Both the position numbers and the translations under genes were made by a program. Positions 41,535 to 52,516 of a DNA stretch of 64,000 nucleotides are shown one piece after another (positions within the stretch are counted from its first letter, which is position 1; each line of letters opens with the position of its first letter). Below the pieces are notes generated by a model. The model searched no databases. It was not told where the DNA came from and saw nothing but the letters and a program-made list of their open reading frames with translations. Source of the DNA: Rhodobiaceae bacterium (GTDB lineage Bacteria; Pseudomonadota; Alphaproteobacteria; RS24); assembly GCA_024645085.1 (NCBI GenBank), contig JAHEGN010000009.1, forward strand, positions 1 through 64,000. Reading direction: 5' to 3'.

Positions 41535-41816
41535 ATGACACGTTCAGTCTGGAAAGGCCCATTTGTTGACGGTTATCTGCTGAAAAAGGCAGAAGCTGTG
41601 CGCGAAAGCGGGCGCATCAATGAAGTCATTAAAATCTGGAGCCGTCGTTCGACGATTCTGCCGCAATTCGTCGGTCTGACCTTTGGTGTTCACAACGGAC
41701 ATAAGCATATCCCTGTCTCTGTGACGGAAGATATGGTTGGCCATAAATTCGGTGAGTTTTCGCCGACCCGTACATATTACGGCCATACAGCCGATAAAAA
41801 GGCAAAGAGAGGTTAA
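41535..41816 (+). CDS. rpsS: 30S ribosomal protein S19
   Basis: 93-residue protein of the 30S head that forms bridges with the 50S subunit. It begins [19 protein letters not shown] and has [30 protein letters not shown] and [16 protein letters not shown]. It lies 10 bases after rplB and 3 before rplV. Confidence 0.99.
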   Translation: MTRSVWKGPFVDGYLLKKAEAVRESGRINEVIKIWSRRSTILPQFVGLTFGVHNGHKHIPVSVTEDMVGHKFGEFSPTRTYYGHTADKKAKRG

Positions 41817-41819
41817 CCC

Positions 41820-42206
41820 ATGGGCAAGTCATCCCTAGAACGTCAATTGCCAGACAATTCAGCGAAAGCTGTTGGACGCAATATTCGTACAAGCCCGCAA
41901 AAGCTGAACCTAGTGGCTCAGTTGATCCGTGGCAAAAAAGCCGAACGCGCTTTGTCTGATCTTACCTTTTCGCAGCGTCGCATTGCCGCTGATGTGAAAA
42001 AAGTACTGCAAAGCGCCATTGCCAACGCTGAAAACAACCACAATCTGGATGTTGATAGCTTGGTTGTCGCTGAAGCCTATGTTGGTAAAAACTTGGTCAT
42101 GAAACGCTTTCGGGCCCGTGCCAAGGGTCGTGCTTCGCGTATTCTGAAGCCATTTAGCCAGTTGACGATTGTCGTGCGTGAAGTAGAAGCCGAGGAGAAG
42201 GCATAA
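41820..42206 (+). CDS. rplV: 50S ribosomal protein L22
   Basis: 128-residue protein whose beta hairpin reaches into the exit tunnel constriction. [26 protein letters not shown] begins the globular fold, and [26 protein letters not shown] is the hairpin and C-terminal strand. No macrolide-resistance deletion is seen in the hairpin. The stop overlaps rpsC as TAATG. Confidence 0.99.
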   Translation: MGKSSLERQLPDNSAKAVGRNIRTSPQKLNLVAQLIRGKKAERALSDLTFSQRRIAADVKKVLQSAIANAENNHNLDVDSLVVAEAYVGKNLVMKRFRARAKGRASRILKPFSQLTIVVREVEAEEKA

Positions 42207-42916
42207 TGGGAAATAAAGTTAATCCAATTGTTATGCGTCTTGGCGTGAACCGCACATGGGAATCACGTTGGTATGCTGAAAAAGGCGAATATGCGACTTT
42301 GTTGCATGAAGATCTGAAAATCCGCACCATGTTGATGAAAGAATTGCGTCAGGCCGGTATTGCGCGCGTTGTTATTGAGCGTCCGCACAAAAAATGCCGC
42401 GTCACCATTCATTCAGCACGTCCTGGTGTGATCATCGGTAAAAAAGGCGCTGATATTGATAAGTTGAAATCACGTATTGGCCAAATGACCGATAGTGAAG
42501 TCCATTTGAACATCGTCGAAGTGCGTAAGCCTGAGATTGATGCGCAGCTGGTGGCCGAAGGTGTGGCCCAGCAGCTTGAGCGTCGTGTTGGCTTCCGTCG
42601 GGCGATGAAACGGGCCGTTCAATCGGCCATGCGTCTAGGTGCCCTTGGTATTCGTATCAATTGCGGCGGTCGTTTGGGGGGTGCAGAGATTGCCCGTACC
42701 GAATGGTATCGTGAAGGCCGTGTGCCCTTGCATACATTGCGCGCCGACATTGACTATGGTGTCGCCGAAGCCATGACCGCATATGGTATTTGCGGCGTGA
42801 AAATCTTTATCTTTAAAGGCGAGATTATGGAGCATGATCCAATGGCTCGTGATCGCCGTCTAGAGCAGGGTGAAGCTGGTCGCCAGCAACAACAACGCCC
42901 AGCAGCAGGAGAATAG
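42206..42916 (+). CDS. rpsC: 30S ribosomal protein S3
   Basis: 236-residue protein at the mRNA entry channel with helicase activity. [24 protein letters not shown] begins the N-domain, a KH domain carries [17 protein letters not shown], and [32 protein letters not shown] is the C-terminal core. A Gln-rich end ([12 protein letters not shown]) follows. It is coupled to rplV by a one-base overlap. Confidence 0.99.
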   Translation: MGNKVNPIVMRLGVNRTWESRWYAEKGEYATLLHEDLKIRTMLMKELRQAGIARVVIERPHKKCRVTIHSARPGVIIGKKGADIDKLKSRIGQMTDSEVHLNIVEVRKPEIDAQLVAEGVAQQLERRVGFRRAMKRAVQSAMRLGALGIRINCGGRLGGAEIARTEWYREGRVPLHTLRADIDYGVAEAMTAYGICGVKIFIFKGEIMEHDPMARDRRLEQGEAGRQQQQRPAAGE

Positions 42917-42919
42917 ATC

Positions 42920-43336
42920 ATGTTGCAGCCTAAGCGTACGAAATTCCGCAAGGCCCACAAAGGCCGGATTCATGGTAATGCCAAAGGTGGCACAAGCCTG
43001 ACTTTCGGTTCATATGGCCTGAAAGCGACCTCGCCGGATCGGGTGACAGCGCGTCAAATCGAAGCCGCGCGTCGTGTGATTACCCGTCACATGAAACGTG
43101 CCGGTCGTGTGTGGATCCGCATTTTCCCAGATGTGCCGGTTTCTAAAAAGCCAACCGAAGTTCGGATGGGTAAAGGTAAAGGTTCTCCAGAATACTGGGC
43201 CTGCCGTGTGAAGCCAGGTCGCATTATGTTTGAAGTTGATGGTGTGCCAAGTGATGTAGCTCATGAAGCTCTGAAACTGGCAGCAGCTAAATTGCCGGTA
43301 GCGACACGGGTTGTGTCACGTCCAGGCGAACAATAG
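42920..43336 (+). CDS. rplP: 50S ribosomal protein L16
   Basis: 138-residue protein near the A site that helps position aminoacyl-tRNA. It begins [24 protein letters not shown] and has [42 protein letters not shown]. The Arg corresponding to hydroxylated Arg81 of E. coli lies in the VRMGKGKG loop. It follows rpsC by 3 bases. Confidence 0.99.
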   Translation: MLQPKRTKFRKAHKGRIHGNAKGGTSLTFGSYGLKATSPDRVTARQIEAARRVITRHMKRAGRVWIRIFPDVPVSKKPTEVRMGKGKGSPEYWACRVKPGRIMFEVDGVPSDVAHEALKLAAAKLPVATRVVSRPGEQ

Positions 43337-43348
43337 GGCGGTGTCATT

Positions 43349-43546
43349 ATGAAATATTCTGAGATCAAAGATTTGACAGCCGACCAATTGGCTGACGAGC
43401 TTCTGAAGCTGAAAAAAGAGCAGTTGAACCTGCGCTTTCAGCAAGCTTCAGGCCAGCTTGAAAATTCATCGCGGATTAAACAAGTCCGTCAAACCATTGC
43501 GCGCATTAAAACAATGCTGCGTACAACCGCTCAGCAAGCCGGTTAG
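43349..43546 (+). CDS. rpmC: 50S ribosomal protein L29
   Basis: 65-residue two-helix protein beside L23 at the tunnel exit. The [31 protein letters not shown] signature and IARIKTMLR identify it. It lies 12 bases after rplP and 12 before rpsQ. Confidence 0.98.
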   Translation: MKYSEIKDLTADQLADELLKLKKEQLNLRFQQASGQLENSSRIKQVRQTIARIKTMLRTTAQQAG

Positions 43547-43558
43547 GGGTAGATAGTT

Positions 43559-43798
43559 ATGCCAAAACGTATTTTGCAAGGCACGGTAGTTAGCGACAAG
43601 GGCGACAAAACAGTTGTTGTCAATGTAGAGCGTCGCTTCTCTGACCCTGTCATGAAAAAAACCGTTCGTAAGTCAAAGCGTTATCACGCTCATGATGCGA
43701 ATAATGAACTCAAAATCGGTGATCAGGTGACGATTCAAGAATGCCGTCCGATTTCAAAATTAAAAAGCTGGGAAGTCGTTCCTAGCAATGGCGAGTAA
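43559..43798 (+). CDS. rpsQ: 30S ribosomal protein S17
   Basis: 79-residue OB-fold primary 16S rRNA binder. [39 protein letters not shown] and [20 protein letters not shown] are diagnostic. It precedes rplN by 11 bases in the spc part of the cluster. Confidence 0.99.
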   Translation: MPKRILQGTVVSDKGDKTVVVNVERRFSDPVMKKTVRKSKRYHAHDANNELKIGDQVTIQECRPISKLKSWEVVPSNGE

Positions 43799-43809
43799 GA
43801 GGTCCCGTT

Positions 43810-44178
43810 ATGATTCAGATGCAAACCAATCTGGATGTTGCCGATAATTCAGGCGCACGCCGGGTGCAGTGCATCAAGGTTCTTGGTGGGTCCAAGCGGA
43901 AAACAGCTTCTGTTGGCGACACAATTGTTGTCAGTGTGAAAGAAGCTATCCCGCGTGGACGTGTTAAGAAAGGCGATGTGATGAAGGCTGTGATTGTACG
44001 CACAGCGAAGGAAATCCGTCGTCCCGACGGCAGCGTTATCCGCTTCGACCGCAATGCGGCCGTTTTGGTCAACCAAGCCGGCGAGCCGATTGGCACACGT
44101 ATTTTTGGTCCAGTAACGCGTGAATTGCGCAGTTCCAACCATATGAAAATCGTGTCTTTGGCACCGGAGGTGTTGTAA
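43810..44178 (+). CDS. rplN: 50S ribosomal protein L14
   Basis: 122-residue protein at the subunit interface and docking site of silencing factor Rsf[28 protein letters not shown] begins the barrel, and [29 protein letters not shown] is the conserved C-terminal half. The stop overlaps rplX as TAATG. Confidence 0.99.
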   Translation: MIQMQTNLDVADNSGARRVQCIKVLGGSKRKTASVGDTIVVSVKEAIPRGRVKKGDVMKAVIVRTAKEIRRPDGSVIRFDRNAAVLVNQAGEPIGTRIFGPVTRELRSSNHMKIVSLAPEVL

Positions 44179-44501
44179 TGGCGATTAAACTGAAAATCAA
44201 AAAAGGCGATAAAGTTATCGTCTTGGCTGGTCGCGATAAGGGAAAATCAGGCGAAGTTCTCGCAGTTTTCCCAACTGAAAACCGCGCTCTCGTGCAAGGT
44301 GTGAATATGGTGCAACGCCATACCCGCCAATCGGCACAAACTGAGGGTGGTATTTTGAGCCGCGAAGCCAAAATCCATATCTCAAACCTGGCCTTGATCG
44401 ATCCAAAAGACGGCAAGGCAACACGGGCTGGTTACAAAATCAATGATGATGGCAGCAAGTCACGCATTGCGAAACGTTCGGGGGAAGTTATCGATGGCTG
44501 A
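44178..44501 (+). CDS. rplX: 50S ribosomal protein L24
   Basis: 107-residue assembly initiator. [23 protein letters not shown] is the KOW motif, and [37 protein letters not shown] follows. It is coupled to rplN at its start and overlaps rplE by 8 bases at its end. Confidence 0.99.
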   Translation: MAIKLKIKKGDKVIVLAGRDKGKSGEVLAVFPTENRALVQGVNMVQRHTRQSAQTEGGILSREAKIHISNLALIDPKDGKATRAGYKINDDGSKSRIAKRSGEVIDG

Positions 44502-45054
44502 TGCACAAAGCTACACACCGCGTATGAAGTCGCATTATCTGGAAACAGTTCGCGGCGCATTGCAGGAAAAGTTTCAATATACAAACGTTATGCAGGTTCC
44601 AGCGCTTGAAAAAATCGTGCTGAACATGGGCGTCGGTGAAACAACCCAAGACACGAAAAAAATCAACTCTGCTTTTGAGGCAATGCAAGCGATTGCAGGT
44701 CAGCGGCCGGTGATTACCCGTGCCCGGACATCTATCGCCGGCTTTAAGGTGCGTGAAGAAATGCCATTGGGTGTCAAAGTTACACTGCGTGGCGCGCGTA
44801 TGTATGAGTTTATTGACCGTCTGATTACTGTGGCTCTGCCGCGGGTTCGTGACTTTCGTGGTCTCAACGCAAAAAGCTTCGACGGCAATGGCAATTTCGC
44901 CATGGGCCTGAAAGAACATATTGTGTTCCCAGAAATCAATTATGACAAAGTCGACACAATTTGGGGTATGGACATTATCGTCTGCACCTCAGCGACTGAA
45001 GATGATCAAGCCCGTGAATTGCTGCGCGGCTTTAACTTTCCGTTTAACGATTAG
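44494..45054 (+). CDS. rplE: 50S ribosomal protein L5
   Basis: 186-residue protein that binds 5S rRNA and contacts P-site t[59 protein letters not shown] and [18 protein letters not shown] are all present. An open frame extends upstream to 44443 inside rplX, but the ATG at 44494 matches the family start and is preceded by GGGGGAAG. Confidence 0.98.
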   Translation: MADAQSYTPRMKSHYLETVRGALQEKFQYTNVMQVPALEKIVLNMGVGETTQDTKKINSAFEAMQAIAGQRPVITRARTSIAGFKVREEMPLGVKVTLRGARMYEFIDRLITVALPRVRDFRGLNAKSFDGNGNFAMGLKEHIVFPEINYDKVDTIWGMDIIVCTSATEDDQARELLRGFNFPFND

Positions 45055-45070
45055 AGCGGAGGAGTAGACA

Positions 45071-45376
45071 ATGGCTAAAAAGAGTTCCGTCGAACGCAAT
45101 GATAAGCGCAAACGCTTGGCAGAGAAATTTGCCAGCAAACGTGCGGCTTTATTGGCAATCGCCAATGATAAATCATTAACCAATGAAGAGCGCTTCAAAG
45201 CGCGCTTGAAACTGTCTGAATTGCCACGCAATTCATCGCCGCATCGTGTGCGTAACCGTTGTGGCGTGAGTGGTCGTCCACGCGGTTATTACCGTAAACT
45301 GAATATGTCTCGCATTGCCTTGCGTGAACTGGCCTCAAAAGGCCTGATCCCTGGCATGGTTAAGTCGAGCTGGTAG
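45071..45376 (+). CDS. rpsN: 30S ribosomal protein S14 (zinc-free type)
   Basis: 101-residue long form without the Cys4 zinc site, as usual in proteobacteria. [15 protein letters not shown] begins it, and the C-terminal [40 protein letters not shown] is nearly invariant. A GGAGGAG ribosome-binding site precedes the ATG. Confidence 0.99.
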   Translation: MAKKSSVERNDKRKRLAEKFASKRAALLAIANDKSLTNEERFKARLKLSELPRNSSPHRVRNRCGVSGRPRGYYRKLNMSRIALRELASKGLIPGMVKSSW

Positions 45377-45385
45377 GAGTTAGAT

Positions 45386-45778
45386 ATGAACGATCCTCTT
45401 GGCGATATGCTTACCCGTATTCGTAATGCTCAAATGCGCGGCAAGTCTAAAGTGATCAGCCCTGCATCTAAGCTACGCGTTTGGGTGCTCGATGTGCTGA
45501 AAGAAGAAGGCTACATTCGTGGCTATTCTGAATCTAAGCTGGACAATGGTGCCGGTGAGCTTGAAATCGAACTGAAATACTACGAAGGCCAGCCGGTCAT
45601 CCAAGAAATTCAGCGCGTTTCTAAGCCTGGCCGTCGGGTTTATTCATCCGTGAAAACCATGCCGACTATTCGTAACGGCTTGGGAATTGCGATTATATCG
45701 ACACCCAAAGGTGTGATGTCAGATAATGCCGCCCGCGACAATAATGTGGGTGGGGAAATTCTGTGCCGCGTCTTTTAG
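45386..45778 (+). CDS. rpsH: 30S ribosomal protein S8
   Basis: 130-residue central-domain binder; in E. coli it represses the spc operon by binding near rplE. It starts [20 protein letters not shown], has [34 protein letters not shown], and ends in the usual GGEILCRVF. It lies 9 bases after rpsN. Confidence 0.99.
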   Translation: MNDPLGDMLTRIRNAQMRGKSKVISPASKLRVWVLDVLKEEGYIRGYSESKLDNGAGELEIELKYYEGQPVIQEIQRVSKPGRRVYSSVKTMPTIRNGLGIAIISTPKGVMSDNAARDNNVGGEILCRVF

Positions 45779-45802
45779 GGGCGGACTGAAAAGGATAGAA
45801 AA

Positions 45803-46336
45803 ATGTCTCGTATTGGCAAAAAACCAGTGGCTGTTCCCAACGGCGTCGAAGTTAGCCTAAACGGCCAACATGTGGCTGTGAAAGGCCCGAAAGGCGCATT
45901 GGACGCAACCCTGTCGCAGCACGTATCTGTGGTTCAAGACGATGCCGGCTTGCTGGTGTCACCCGTTGATAAGTCTCAAACAGCACGTAGCTTTTGGGGG
46001 TTAAGCCGGTCTTTGGTTGAAAACCTGGTTGTTGGCGTGTCAGAAGGCTTTAATCGCAAGCTGATTTTGCAAGGCGTTGGTTATCGTGCGCAAGTGCAAG
46101 GCCAAAACCTGAAATTGGCGCTTGGCTTCAGCCATGATGTGGACTTCCCAGTGCCAGAAGGCATTAGCGTTGAATGCCCATCGCAGACTGAAATTATTGT
46201 GTCCGGCATTGATAAGCAAAAAGTTGGTCAGGTCGCATCAGAAATTCGCTCCTACCGTCCACCAGAGCCCTATAAAGGCAAAGGCGTGCGTTATGAAGGC
46301 GAGTATGTGTTCCGTAAAGAAGGCAAGAAGAAGTAG
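45803..46336 (+). CDS. rplF: 50S ribosomal protein L6
   Basis: 177-residue protein with two similar domains, located near the factor-binding site. [31 protein letters not shown] is the first, and [58 protein letters not shown] the second. AAGGATAG precedes the ATG. Confidence 0.99.
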   Translation: MSRIGKKPVAVPNGVEVSLNGQHVAVKGPKGALDATLSQHVSVVQDDAGLLVSPVDKSQTARSFWGLSRSLVENLVVGVSEGFNRKLILQGVGYRAQVQGQNLKLALGFSHDVDFPVPEGISVECPSQTEIIVSGIDKQKVGQVASEIRSYRPPEPYKGKGVRYEGEYVFRKEGKKK

Positions 46337-46344
46337 GATTGGTC

Positions 46345-46701
46345 ATGGGTAATAAAATATCAACAGATGAACGTCGTAAGCAGCGGGTTCGCCGCCAGCT
46401 TCGCAAAGTGGCTAATGGTCGTCCGCGGCTATCAGTTTTCCGCTCTTCAAAGCACATTTATGCGCAAGTTATTGACGATACGGCCGGCCGCACATTGGCA
46501 GCAGCATCGACAAAAGATAAAGACTTCAGCGGTGCGACGGGCGCAAATATTGATGCGGCAAGCGTCATTGGAGCAGAAATTGCAAAACGCGCCAAAAAAG
46601 CTGGCGTTGAGAGTGTCGTGTTCGACCGCGGCGGTTATATTTATCATGGGCGTGTTAAGGCTTTGGCCGATGCAGCGCGCGAAGCTGGTCTCAGCTTCTA
46701 A
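46345..46701 (+). CDS. rplR: 50S ribosomal protein L18
   Basis: 118-residue 5S rRNA-binding protein of the central protuberance. [36 protein letters not shown] and [26 protein letters not shown] are typical. The ATG at 46345 follows AGGAT; an in-frame TTG two codons earlier is not needed. Confidence 0.98.
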   Translation: MGNKISTDERRKQRVRRQLRKVANGRPRLSVFRSSKHIYAQVIDDTAGRTLAAASTKDKDFSGATGANIDAASVIGAEIAKRAKKAGVESVVFDRGGYIYHGRVKALADAAREAGLSF

Positions 46702-46723
46702 GCTGGTTTAAAGGAGAAACACC

Positions 46724-47293
46724 GTGGCAAGAAACGAAAACCGGGATAATCGCGAAGAGCGCGATAGCGAATTTATCGACCGTCTGGTCCATATCAACCG
46801 TGTTGCAAAAGTTGTGAAAGGTGGCCGCCGTTTTGGTTTTGCCGCTTTGGTTGTGATTGGTGATCAGCGCGGTCGCGTTGGCTTTGGTCATGGTAAGGCG
46901 CGCGAAGTGCCAGAAGCCATCCGCAAAGCAACCGAAAGCGCCAAGCGCAAAATGATTCAAGTGCCATTGCGCGAAGGTCGCACATTGCACCACGATATTG
47001 CTGGCCGTCATGGCGCCGGTCGCGTTCAATTGCGCGCCGCCCCGGCTGGTACCGGTATCATTGCTGGTGGCCCAATGCGTGCTGTGTTTGAGGTTTTGGG
47101 TGTGCAAGATGTGGTTGCCAAGTCAATCGGTTCGTCAAACCCTTACAACATGATCCACGCCACTTTCGACGCTTTGTTGAAACAAGGCAGCCCGCGTTTG
47201 GTCGCGGCACGCCGTGGCAAAAAAGTCAGCGATTTAGTGTCGCGTCGTCGTGATGACGCGCAGTCAGACGCTGAAGTCGAAACGGCGAATTAG
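46724..47293 (+). CDS. rpsE: 30S ribosomal protein S5
   Basis: 189-residue protein at the mRNA entry channel that affects decoding accuracy. [51 protein letters not shown] is the double-stranded-RNA-binding half, and [36 protein letters not shown] the other. The start is a GTG at 46724 behind AAAGGAGAAA. It has acidic residues at both ends. Confidence 0.99.
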   Translation: MARNENRDNREERDSEFIDRLVHINRVAKVVKGGRRFGFAALVVIGDQRGRVGFGHGKAREVPEAIRKATESAKRKMIQVPLREGRTLHHDIAGRHGAGRVQLRAAPAGTGIIAGGPMRAVFEVLGVQDVVAKSIGSSNPYNMIHATFDALLKQGSPRLVAARRGKKVSDLVSRRRDDAQSDAEVETAN

Positions 47294-47304
47294 GAGAGGC
47301 GAGC

Positions 47305-47493
47305 ATGGCAAAAGCGAAAAAACTTATTGTTGAGCAAACTGGCAGCCCGATTGGCCGTCCAGCTGATCAGCGGGCAACCCTGATTGGTCTTGGCTTGAAT
47401 AAAAATGGTCGTCGTAACGAGTTGGAAGATACACCAGCAGTACGCGGCATGATTAACAAAGTGGCGCATTTGGTGCGTGTGGTCGACGCTTAA
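47305..47493 (+). CDS. rpmD: 50S ribosomal protein L30
   Basis: 62-residue protein with the bacterial L30 fold: [62 protein letters not shown] precedes the ATG. It lies between rpsE and rplO as usual in the spc cluster. Confidence 0.98.
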   Translation: MAKAKKLIVEQTGSPIGRPADQRATLIGLGLNKNGRRNELEDTPAVRGMINKVAHLVRVVDA

Positions 47494-47524
47494 TCAGCGG
47501 CGACACTTTTTGGAGAAACCGATT

Positions 47525-48034
47525 ATGAAACTGAATGAGCTTCGTGATAATGAGGGTGCCCGCAAAGGCCGTATGCGCGTTGGACGTGGTACCTCATCTG
47601 GCAAAGGTAAAACAGCAGGCCGCGGTGTAAAGGGTCAAACCTCACGCTCAGGTGTGGCCATTAAAGGCTTTGAAGGCGGTCAAATGCCAATTCATATGCG
47701 CTTGCCAAAGCGCGGCTTTAATGTGCCAAATCCGGTCAAATTAAATGCCGTCAATCTGGGTCGTTTACAAACAGCTGTGGAAGCTGGCAAAATTGCCAAA
47801 GGCGCCACAGTAACAGCTGCTTCTTTGGTGGAAGCCGGTGTTTTGCGCCGCGCCAAAGACGGCGTACGGATTTTAGCCAGTGGCGAGCTGAAAGAGAAAC
47901 TCAACTTTGAAGTTGCTGGTGCCTCTAAAGCTGCCCAAGAAGCTATTGAGAAATTGGGTGGGACGGTTTCAATCTTGAAACAGGCCACACCTGCTGCTGA
48001 AGCCGCCGCACCAGAAGCTGGTGACGACGCCTAA
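47525..48034 (+). CDS. rplO: 50S ribosomal protein L15
   Basis: 169-residue protein. It begins [43 protein letters not shown] and has [19 protein letters not shown] short Ala/Glu/Pro-rich tail closes it. The ATG at 47525 after GGAGAAACCG is preferred; the frame open from 47477 runs into the rpmD end. Confidence 0.98.
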   Translation: MKLNELRDNEGARKGRMRVGRGTSSGKGKTAGRGVKGQTSRSGVAIKGFEGGQMPIHMRLPKRGFNVPNPVKLNAVNLGRLQTAVEAGKIAKGATVTAASLVEAGVLRRAKDGVRILASGELKEKLNFEVAGASKAAQEAIEKLGGTVSILKQATPAAEAAAPEAGDDA

Positions 48035-48056
48035 TCATTCCAAGAAGGGATAGTCG

Positions 48057-49388
48057 ATGGCTTCTGCCGCCGAACAGCTCGCTGCGAATATGAGCTTATC
48101 AGCCTTTAAGACGGCTGATGAGTTGAAGAAGCGCATTTGGTTCACTTTGGCCGCGCTGCTCGTCTATCGTTTGGGTACCTATATTCCGCTGCCGGGCATT
48201 GATCCGGAAGCCTTGAAATCGGTTTTTAGTCAGCAGCAATCTGGCATTGTTGGCATGTTCAACATGTTTGCTGGTGGCGCCGTTGGCCGGATGGCGATTT
48301 TCGCGCTTAACATCATGCCCTATATTACCGCATCGATTGTTATTCAGCTTTTGACCTCGGTCGTGCCACGGCTTGAGCAGCTGAAAAAAGACGGCGAAGC
48401 AGGCCGCAAAACCATCAACCAATACACCCGCTATGGCACAGTTCTACTGGCCACGGTTCAGGGCTATGGCATTGCTGTCGGCCTTGAAGGGGCTGAGGGC
48501 GTGGTCGTTGACCCGGGTACTTTCTTCCGCATTAGCGCGGTGATTACGCTGGTGGGCGGCACGGTTTTCTTAATGTGGTTGGGCGAACAAATTACCGCCC
48601 GCGGTGTTGGTAACGGTATTTCATTAATTATTTTCGCCGGTATTGTCGCTGAATTGCCAAGCGCATTGGCTGGCACGCTGGAGCTCGGCCGTCAGGGCGC
48701 GCTTTCAACTTTCATTATTCTGGCGCTGATGATTATGGTCGTGGCCGTGATTGCTTTCATCGTTTTCATGGAGCGCGCGCAACGTCGCCTATTGGTGCAA
48801 TATCCAAAACGCCAAATCGGCAATAAAATGACCTCTGGCGACAGCTCGCATTTGCCGCTGAAACTCAACACAGCTGGTGTTATTCCGCCAATTTTCGCTT
48901 CATCTTTGCTGCTAATGCCAGTGACTTTGGCTAATTTCTCATCCGGTGAAGGCAATGACATTATGGCGACGATTGCCGCCACTTTGGGTCGTGGCCAGCC
49001 CGCCTATATGGCAATGTATGCCGCCGGCATTATCTTTTTCTGCTTCTTCTACACATCAATCGTATTCAACCCAAATGACACGGCTGATAATTTGAAACGG
49101 CAGGGTGGTTTCATTCCGGGCATCCGTCCAGGCCAGCGCACGGCTGAACATATCGATCGCGTGTTGACGCGTTTGACGGTTGTCGGCGCGCTATATCTGA
49201 CCTTGGTTTGTTTGCTGCCAGAGTTTCTCATCAACGCCTATAGCGTGCCTTTCTATTTTGGTGGCACCTCGCTGTTGATTGTTGTCAGTGTGACCATGGA
49301 TACGGTTGGGCAAGTGCAAGGACACTTGTTTGCCCATCAATATGAAGGTTTGATCAAGAAATCTAAATTGGGTGGTAAACGCCGATGA
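48057..49388 (+). CDS. secY: preprotein translocase subunit SecY
   Basis: 443-residue channel protein of SecYEG with ten membrane segments. [28 protein letters not shown] begins it, followed by the plug region near [23 protein letters not shown]. The cytosolic loop [37 protein letters not shown] and the late [15 protein letters not shown] loop contact SecA and ribosomes. The stop codon overlaps the adk start as ATGA. Confidence 0.99.
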   Translation: MASAAEQLAANMSLSAFKTADELKKRIWFTLAALLVYRLGTYIPLPGIDPEALKSVFSQQQSGIVGMFNMFAGGAVGRMAIFALNIMPYITASIVIQLLTSVVPRLEQLKKDGEAGRKTINQYTRYGTVLLATVQGYGIAVGLEGAEGVVVDPGTFFRISAVITLVGGTVFLMWLGEQITARGVGNGISLIIFAGIVAELPSALAGTLELGRQGALSTFIILALMIMVVAVIAFIVFMERAQRRLLVQYPKRQIGNKMTSGDSSHLPLKLNTAGVIPPIFASSLLLMPVTLANFSSGEGNDIMATIAATLGRGQPAYMAMYAAGIIFFCFFYTSIVFNPNDTADNLKRQGGFIPGIRPGQRTAEHIDRVLTRLTVVGALYLTLVCLLPEFLINAYSVPFYFGGTSLLIVVSVTMDTVGQVQGHLFAHQYEGLIKKSKLGGKRR

Positions 49389-49954
49389 AATTGATTTTTT
49401 TGGGCCCTCCCGGTGCCGGCAAAGGCACTCAGGCACAGCGTATTGAAGAAGCCTTTTCGCTACGTCAGCTGTCAACCGGCGACATGTTACGCGCCGCCGT
49501 TGCCGCTGAGACCGAAGTCGGGCTTCTTGCGAAAGACATTATGGCGCGCGGCGATTTAGTGCCCGATGAAGTGGTTGTTGGTATTATTGCCGACCGTATT
49601 GACCAGCCAGATTGCGCCAATGGCTTTATTCTCGATGGTTTCCCGCGCAATCTTGCACAGGCGCAAGCCTTGGACGCGATGCTTCTTGAAAAAAACATTG
49701 CCCTTGATGCGGTTATTGAATTGGCCGTCGACTCGGAAGTATTGATCGGCCGTATTTTGAAACGCGCCGCTGAGAGTGTTTCGGGCCCGCGCGCAGATGA
49801 CACGGAAGAGGCCTTGCAGCATCGCTTGCAAGTCTATGAACAACAAACAGCACCGGTAGCTGATTTTTATGCCGGAAAAGGTATTTTGCGGACCTTAGAT
49901 GGGATGCAAGAAATGGACGAAGTAACGTCGCAGATTAAGGCGGCGTTGAGGTAG
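49385..49954 (+). CDS. adk: adenylate kinase (short form)
   Basis: Interconverts ATP plus AMP and two ADP. The 189-residue length and the sequence around [22 protein letters not shown] show the short type, in which the LID domain is reduced and carries no zinc Cys. The P-loop [16 protein letters not shown] is at residues 7-22, [11 protein letters not shown] binds AMP, and [13 protein letters not shown] is intact. It is coupled to secY, the usual place for adk in the spc cluster. Confidence 0.98.
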   Translation: MKLIFLGPPGAGKGTQAQRIEEAFSLRQLSTGDMLRAAVAAETEVGLLAKDIMARGDLVPDEVVVGIIADRIDQPDCANGFILDGFPRNLAQAQALDAMLLEKNIALDAVIELAVDSEVLIGRILKRAAESVSGPRADDTEEALQHRLQVYEQQTAPVADFYAGKGILRTLDGMQEMDEVTSQIKAALR

Positions 49955-49984
49955 ATTTAACAGAGAGGTTTGCGGTGTTAACAG

Positions 49985-50012
49985 TTGACTAGCGGGGCGA
50001 ATTAAATATAAT
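49985..50012 (+). promoter_or_regulatory. alpha operon (rpsM) promoter
   Basis: TTGACT (49985-49990), 16 bases, then a perfect TATAAT (50007-50012), followed by a CG-rich discriminator. The predicted transcript start is near 50019, leaving a leader of about 105 bases before rpsM. It would allow rpsM-rpsK-rpoA-rplQ to be expressed apart from the spc genes. Confidence 0.75.
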
Positions 50013-50125
50013 CCGCGCTTCTGACGGTCAATCTGGAAAATGCTAGAAAACCGCTAAAATTCAAGGTTTTGGGGCTGATTTCCCGAACCGAGGCATCACC
50101 GCAAAGCGGTGCAAAGGAGAAGCAA

Positions 50126-50494
50126 GTGGCTCGTATAGCTGGTGTAAATATTCCAACAGGCAAGCGTGTAGTTATCGCCTTGACCTATATTCACGGTATT
50201 GGTGATACAAAAGCGCATGAAATTTGCGCCAAAGTTGGCATTCCTTTGGAACGCCGCGTCAATGAATTAAGTGACGCTGAAGTCATTCAAATTCGTGAGA
50301 GCATTGACGCTGATTACCTTGTTGAAGGTGATTTGCGCCGCGAAAACTCCATGAACATCAAACGCCTATTGGATATGGGCATTTACCGTGGCCTGCGCCA
50401 CCGTCGCAATCTGCCAGTACGTGGTCAGCGCACGCATACCAATGCGCGTACCCGTAAGGGCCCAGCTAAAGCAATTGCTGGTAAAAAGAAATAG
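50126..50494 (+). CDS. rpsM: 30S ribosomal protein S13
   Basis: 122-residue protein of the 30S head bridging to L5. [33 protein letters not shown] at the N-terminus and [34 protein letters not shown] at the end are typical. The start is a GTG at 50126 behind AAAGGAGAAG; the frame open from 50069 has no such signal. No L36 gene (rpmJ) lies upstream, consistent with its separate location in this class. Confidence 0.98.
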   Translation: MARIAGVNIPTGKRVVIALTYIHGIGDTKAHEICAKVGIPLERRVNELSDAEVIQIRESIDADYLVEGDLRRENSMNIKRLLDMGIYRGLRHRRNLPVRGQRTHTNARTRKGPAKAIAGKKK

Positions 50495-50514
50495 CGGCTA
50501 GGATAGGATAGAAA

Positions 50515-50904
50515 ATGGCTACTGAAAAAACCCGCATTCGTCGTCGCGAGCGTAAAAACATCTCTTCAGGTGTGGCCCACGTCAATTCGACTTTTAACAA
50601 TACATTGATCACAATCTCGGATGCCCAAGGCAATGCGATTAGCTGGTCATCAGCTGGCACAATGGGCTTTAAGGGCTCACGTAAATCAACGCCTTATGCA
50701 GCGCAGGTTGCAGCAGAGGATGCTGGCAAAAAAGCTATGGAACATGGTGTGAAAACACTTGAAGTTCATGTGCGCGGGCCTGGTTCAGGCCGTGAGAGTG
50801 CTCTTCGGGCATTGCAAGCGGCTGGTTTTACCATCACCTCAATTCGTGATGTAACGCCAATTCCACATAATGGCTGCCGTCCACCTAAACGTCGCCGCGT
50901 TTAA
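50515..50904 (+). CDS. rpsK: 30S ribosomal protein S11
   Basis: 129-residue platform protein contacting mRNA in the E site. [51 protein letters not shown] and [51 protein letters not shown] are nearly invariant. It lies 20 bases after rpsM. Confidence 0.99.
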   Translation: MATEKTRIRRRERKNISSGVAHVNSTFNNTLITISDAQGNAISWSSAGTMGFKGSRKSTPYAAQVAAEDAGKKAMEHGVKTLEVHVRGPGSGRESALRALQAAGFTITSIRDVTPIPHNGCRPPKRRRV

Positions 50905-50944
50905 GGTCTCCTTCCAACTCCGGCGTTTTCAAAGAGGTATCACT

Positions 50945-51964
50945 GTGATCCAAAAAAATTGGCAAGAATTAATTAAACCGACAAAACTGGATATTATTCC
51001 AGGCCACGATGCAACGCGCCATGCACGCATTGTTGCTGAGCCGCTTGAGCGTGGCTTTGGTCTGACTTTGGGCAATGCATTGCGCCGGGTTTTATTGTCA
51101 TCAATTCAAGGTGCCGCTGTCACCGCCGTTCAAATTGACGGCGTGTTGCACGAGTTTTCATCTATCCCCGGCGTGCGTGAAGACGTAACCGATGTGGTAT
51201 TGAACATTAAGCAAATGTCATTGTCTTTGGCAGCTGAGGGCGCAAAACGCCTGACACTGAGCAAAAAAGGCCCAGGCGTTGTCACCGCTGGTGATGTTGA
51301 GCTGACGGCGGATGTCGAAATCCACAACCCAGACTTAGTCTTGTGCACGCTCGACGAGGGCGCTGAGGTGCGTTTTGAATTTACCATTAACACCGGTAAC
51401 GGCTATGTGCCGGCTGAGAAAAACCGTCCGGAAGATGCGCCCATCGGCCTGATTCCCGTCGACAGCCTATACAGCCCAGTGCGTCGGGTTTCTTACAATG
51501 TTGAGAACACGCGCGAAGGCCAAGTTTTAGATTATGACAAGTTGACCATGGAAATCGAAACCAATGGTACGGTCACACCAGAAGATGCGCTGGCTTTGTC
51601 AGCACGTATTCTGCAAGACCAATTGCAAAGCTTCATCAATTTCGAAGAGCCAGAAGCGCGCGTCGAAGAAGTGTCGGCCATTGAAGAAACTGGTTTCTCG
51701 GCTGCTTTGCTGAAAAAAGTCGACGAATTGGAATTGTCCGTGCGTTCAGCCAATTGCCTGAAAAACGACAACATCGTTTACATCGGCGATTTGATTCAAA
51801 AATCAGAAGGCGAAATGCTGCGGACACCAAATTTTGGCCGCAAGTCGCTGAATGAAATCAAAGAAGTTCTGGCTGAAATGGGTCTGCATCTGGGTATGGA
51901 TGTGCCAAATTGGCCACCTGAAAACATCGAAGACCTTGCTAAAAGGTTCGAAGATAATTATTAA
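50945..51964 (+). CDS. rpoA: DNA-directed RNA polymerase subunit alpha
   Basis: 339-residue assembly subunit. The N-terminal domain has [35 protein letters not shown] for dimerisation, and a linker follows at about residues 235-250. The C-terminal domain ([53 protein letters not shown]) binds UP elements and activators. The start is a GTG at 50945 behind AAGAGG; the frame open from 50870 overlaps rpsK and is rejected. Confidence 0.99.
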   Translation: MIQKNWQELIKPTKLDIIPGHDATRHARIVAEPLERGFGLTLGNALRRVLLSSIQGAAVTAVQIDGVLHEFSSIPGVREDVTDVVLNIKQMSLSLAAEGAKRLTLSKKGPGVVTAGDVELTADVEIHNPDLVLCTLDEGAEVRFEFTINTGNGYVPAEKNRPEDAPIGLIPVDSLYSPVRRVSYNVENTREGQVLDYDKLTMEIETNGTVTPEDALALSARILQDQLQSFINFEEPEARVEEVSAIEETGFSAALLKKVDELELSVRSANCLKNDNIVYIGDLIQKSEGEMLRTPNFGRKSLNEIKEVLAEMGLHLGMDVPNWPPENIEDLAKRFEDNY

Positions 51965-51998
51965 GCCACGCATTGAGCGTGAATAGAGGAGTGTCGTT

Positions 51999-52421
51999 AT
52001 GCGCCACGCAAAAGCAGGTCGTAAACTGAATCGCACAAGCAGCCACCGTAAGGCGATGCTGTCAAACATGGCTGGTTCACTGATCAAACACGAACAAATT
52101 ATTACGACATTGCCGAAAGCCAAAGAGCTTCGCCCATTTGTAGAAAAATTGGTGACCCTCGGCAAAAAAGGCGATTTGAGCGCCCGCCGTAAGGCTTCTG
52201 CGCAGCTTCTCGAAGATAAATTTGCTGTCAAATTATTCGAAGTTCTCGGCCCACGTTATGCCGAGCGCGAAGGCGGCTACACGCGTATTATGAAAGCCGG
52301 TTTCCGTTATGGTGACAATGCACCAATGGCGGTGATTGAATTCGTCGATCGCGATCCAGAAGCACGCGGCCAAGATTCAGGCCCAGTTATGGTTGATGAC
52401 GAGGCTGAAGTCAGCGCGTAA
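51999..52421 (+). CDS. rplQ: 50S ribosomal protein L17
   Basis: 140-residue protein at the tunnel exit. [46 protein letters not shown] is the conserved N-terminal domain, and the C-terminal half is longer than in E. coli, as in other alphaproteobacteria, ending acidic. It closes the ribosomal block and is followed by a strong terminator. Confidence 0.99.
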   Translation: MRHAKAGRKLNRTSSHRKAMLSNMAGSLIKHEQIITTLPKAKELRPFVEKLVTLGKKGDLSARRKASAQLLEDKFAVKLFEVLGPRYAEREGGYTRIMKAGFRYGDNAPMAVIEFVDRDPEARGQDSGPVMVDDEAEVSA

Positions 52422-52442
52422 TTTGACTATGACGGCAAAAAC

Positions 52443-52475
52443 AAGACACGGAAGTTCGCTTTCGTGTCTTTTTTT
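52443..52475 (+). terminator. Rho-independent terminator after rplQ
   Basis: A 12-base stem with one G-U pair (52443-52454 with 52459-52470) closes a TTCG loop, and the T-run continues to 52475. It marks the end of the ribosomal protein transcript. Confidence 0.95.
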
Positions 52476-52516
52476 ATGGTAATTTGCGGCCAGACGAAGC
52501 GCAATTAGGGGCGGGA

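Noticed and set aside
52476-52516. Fluoride riboswitch before crcB
   Set aside because: The 41-base gap is too short and lacks the conserved riboswitch core.
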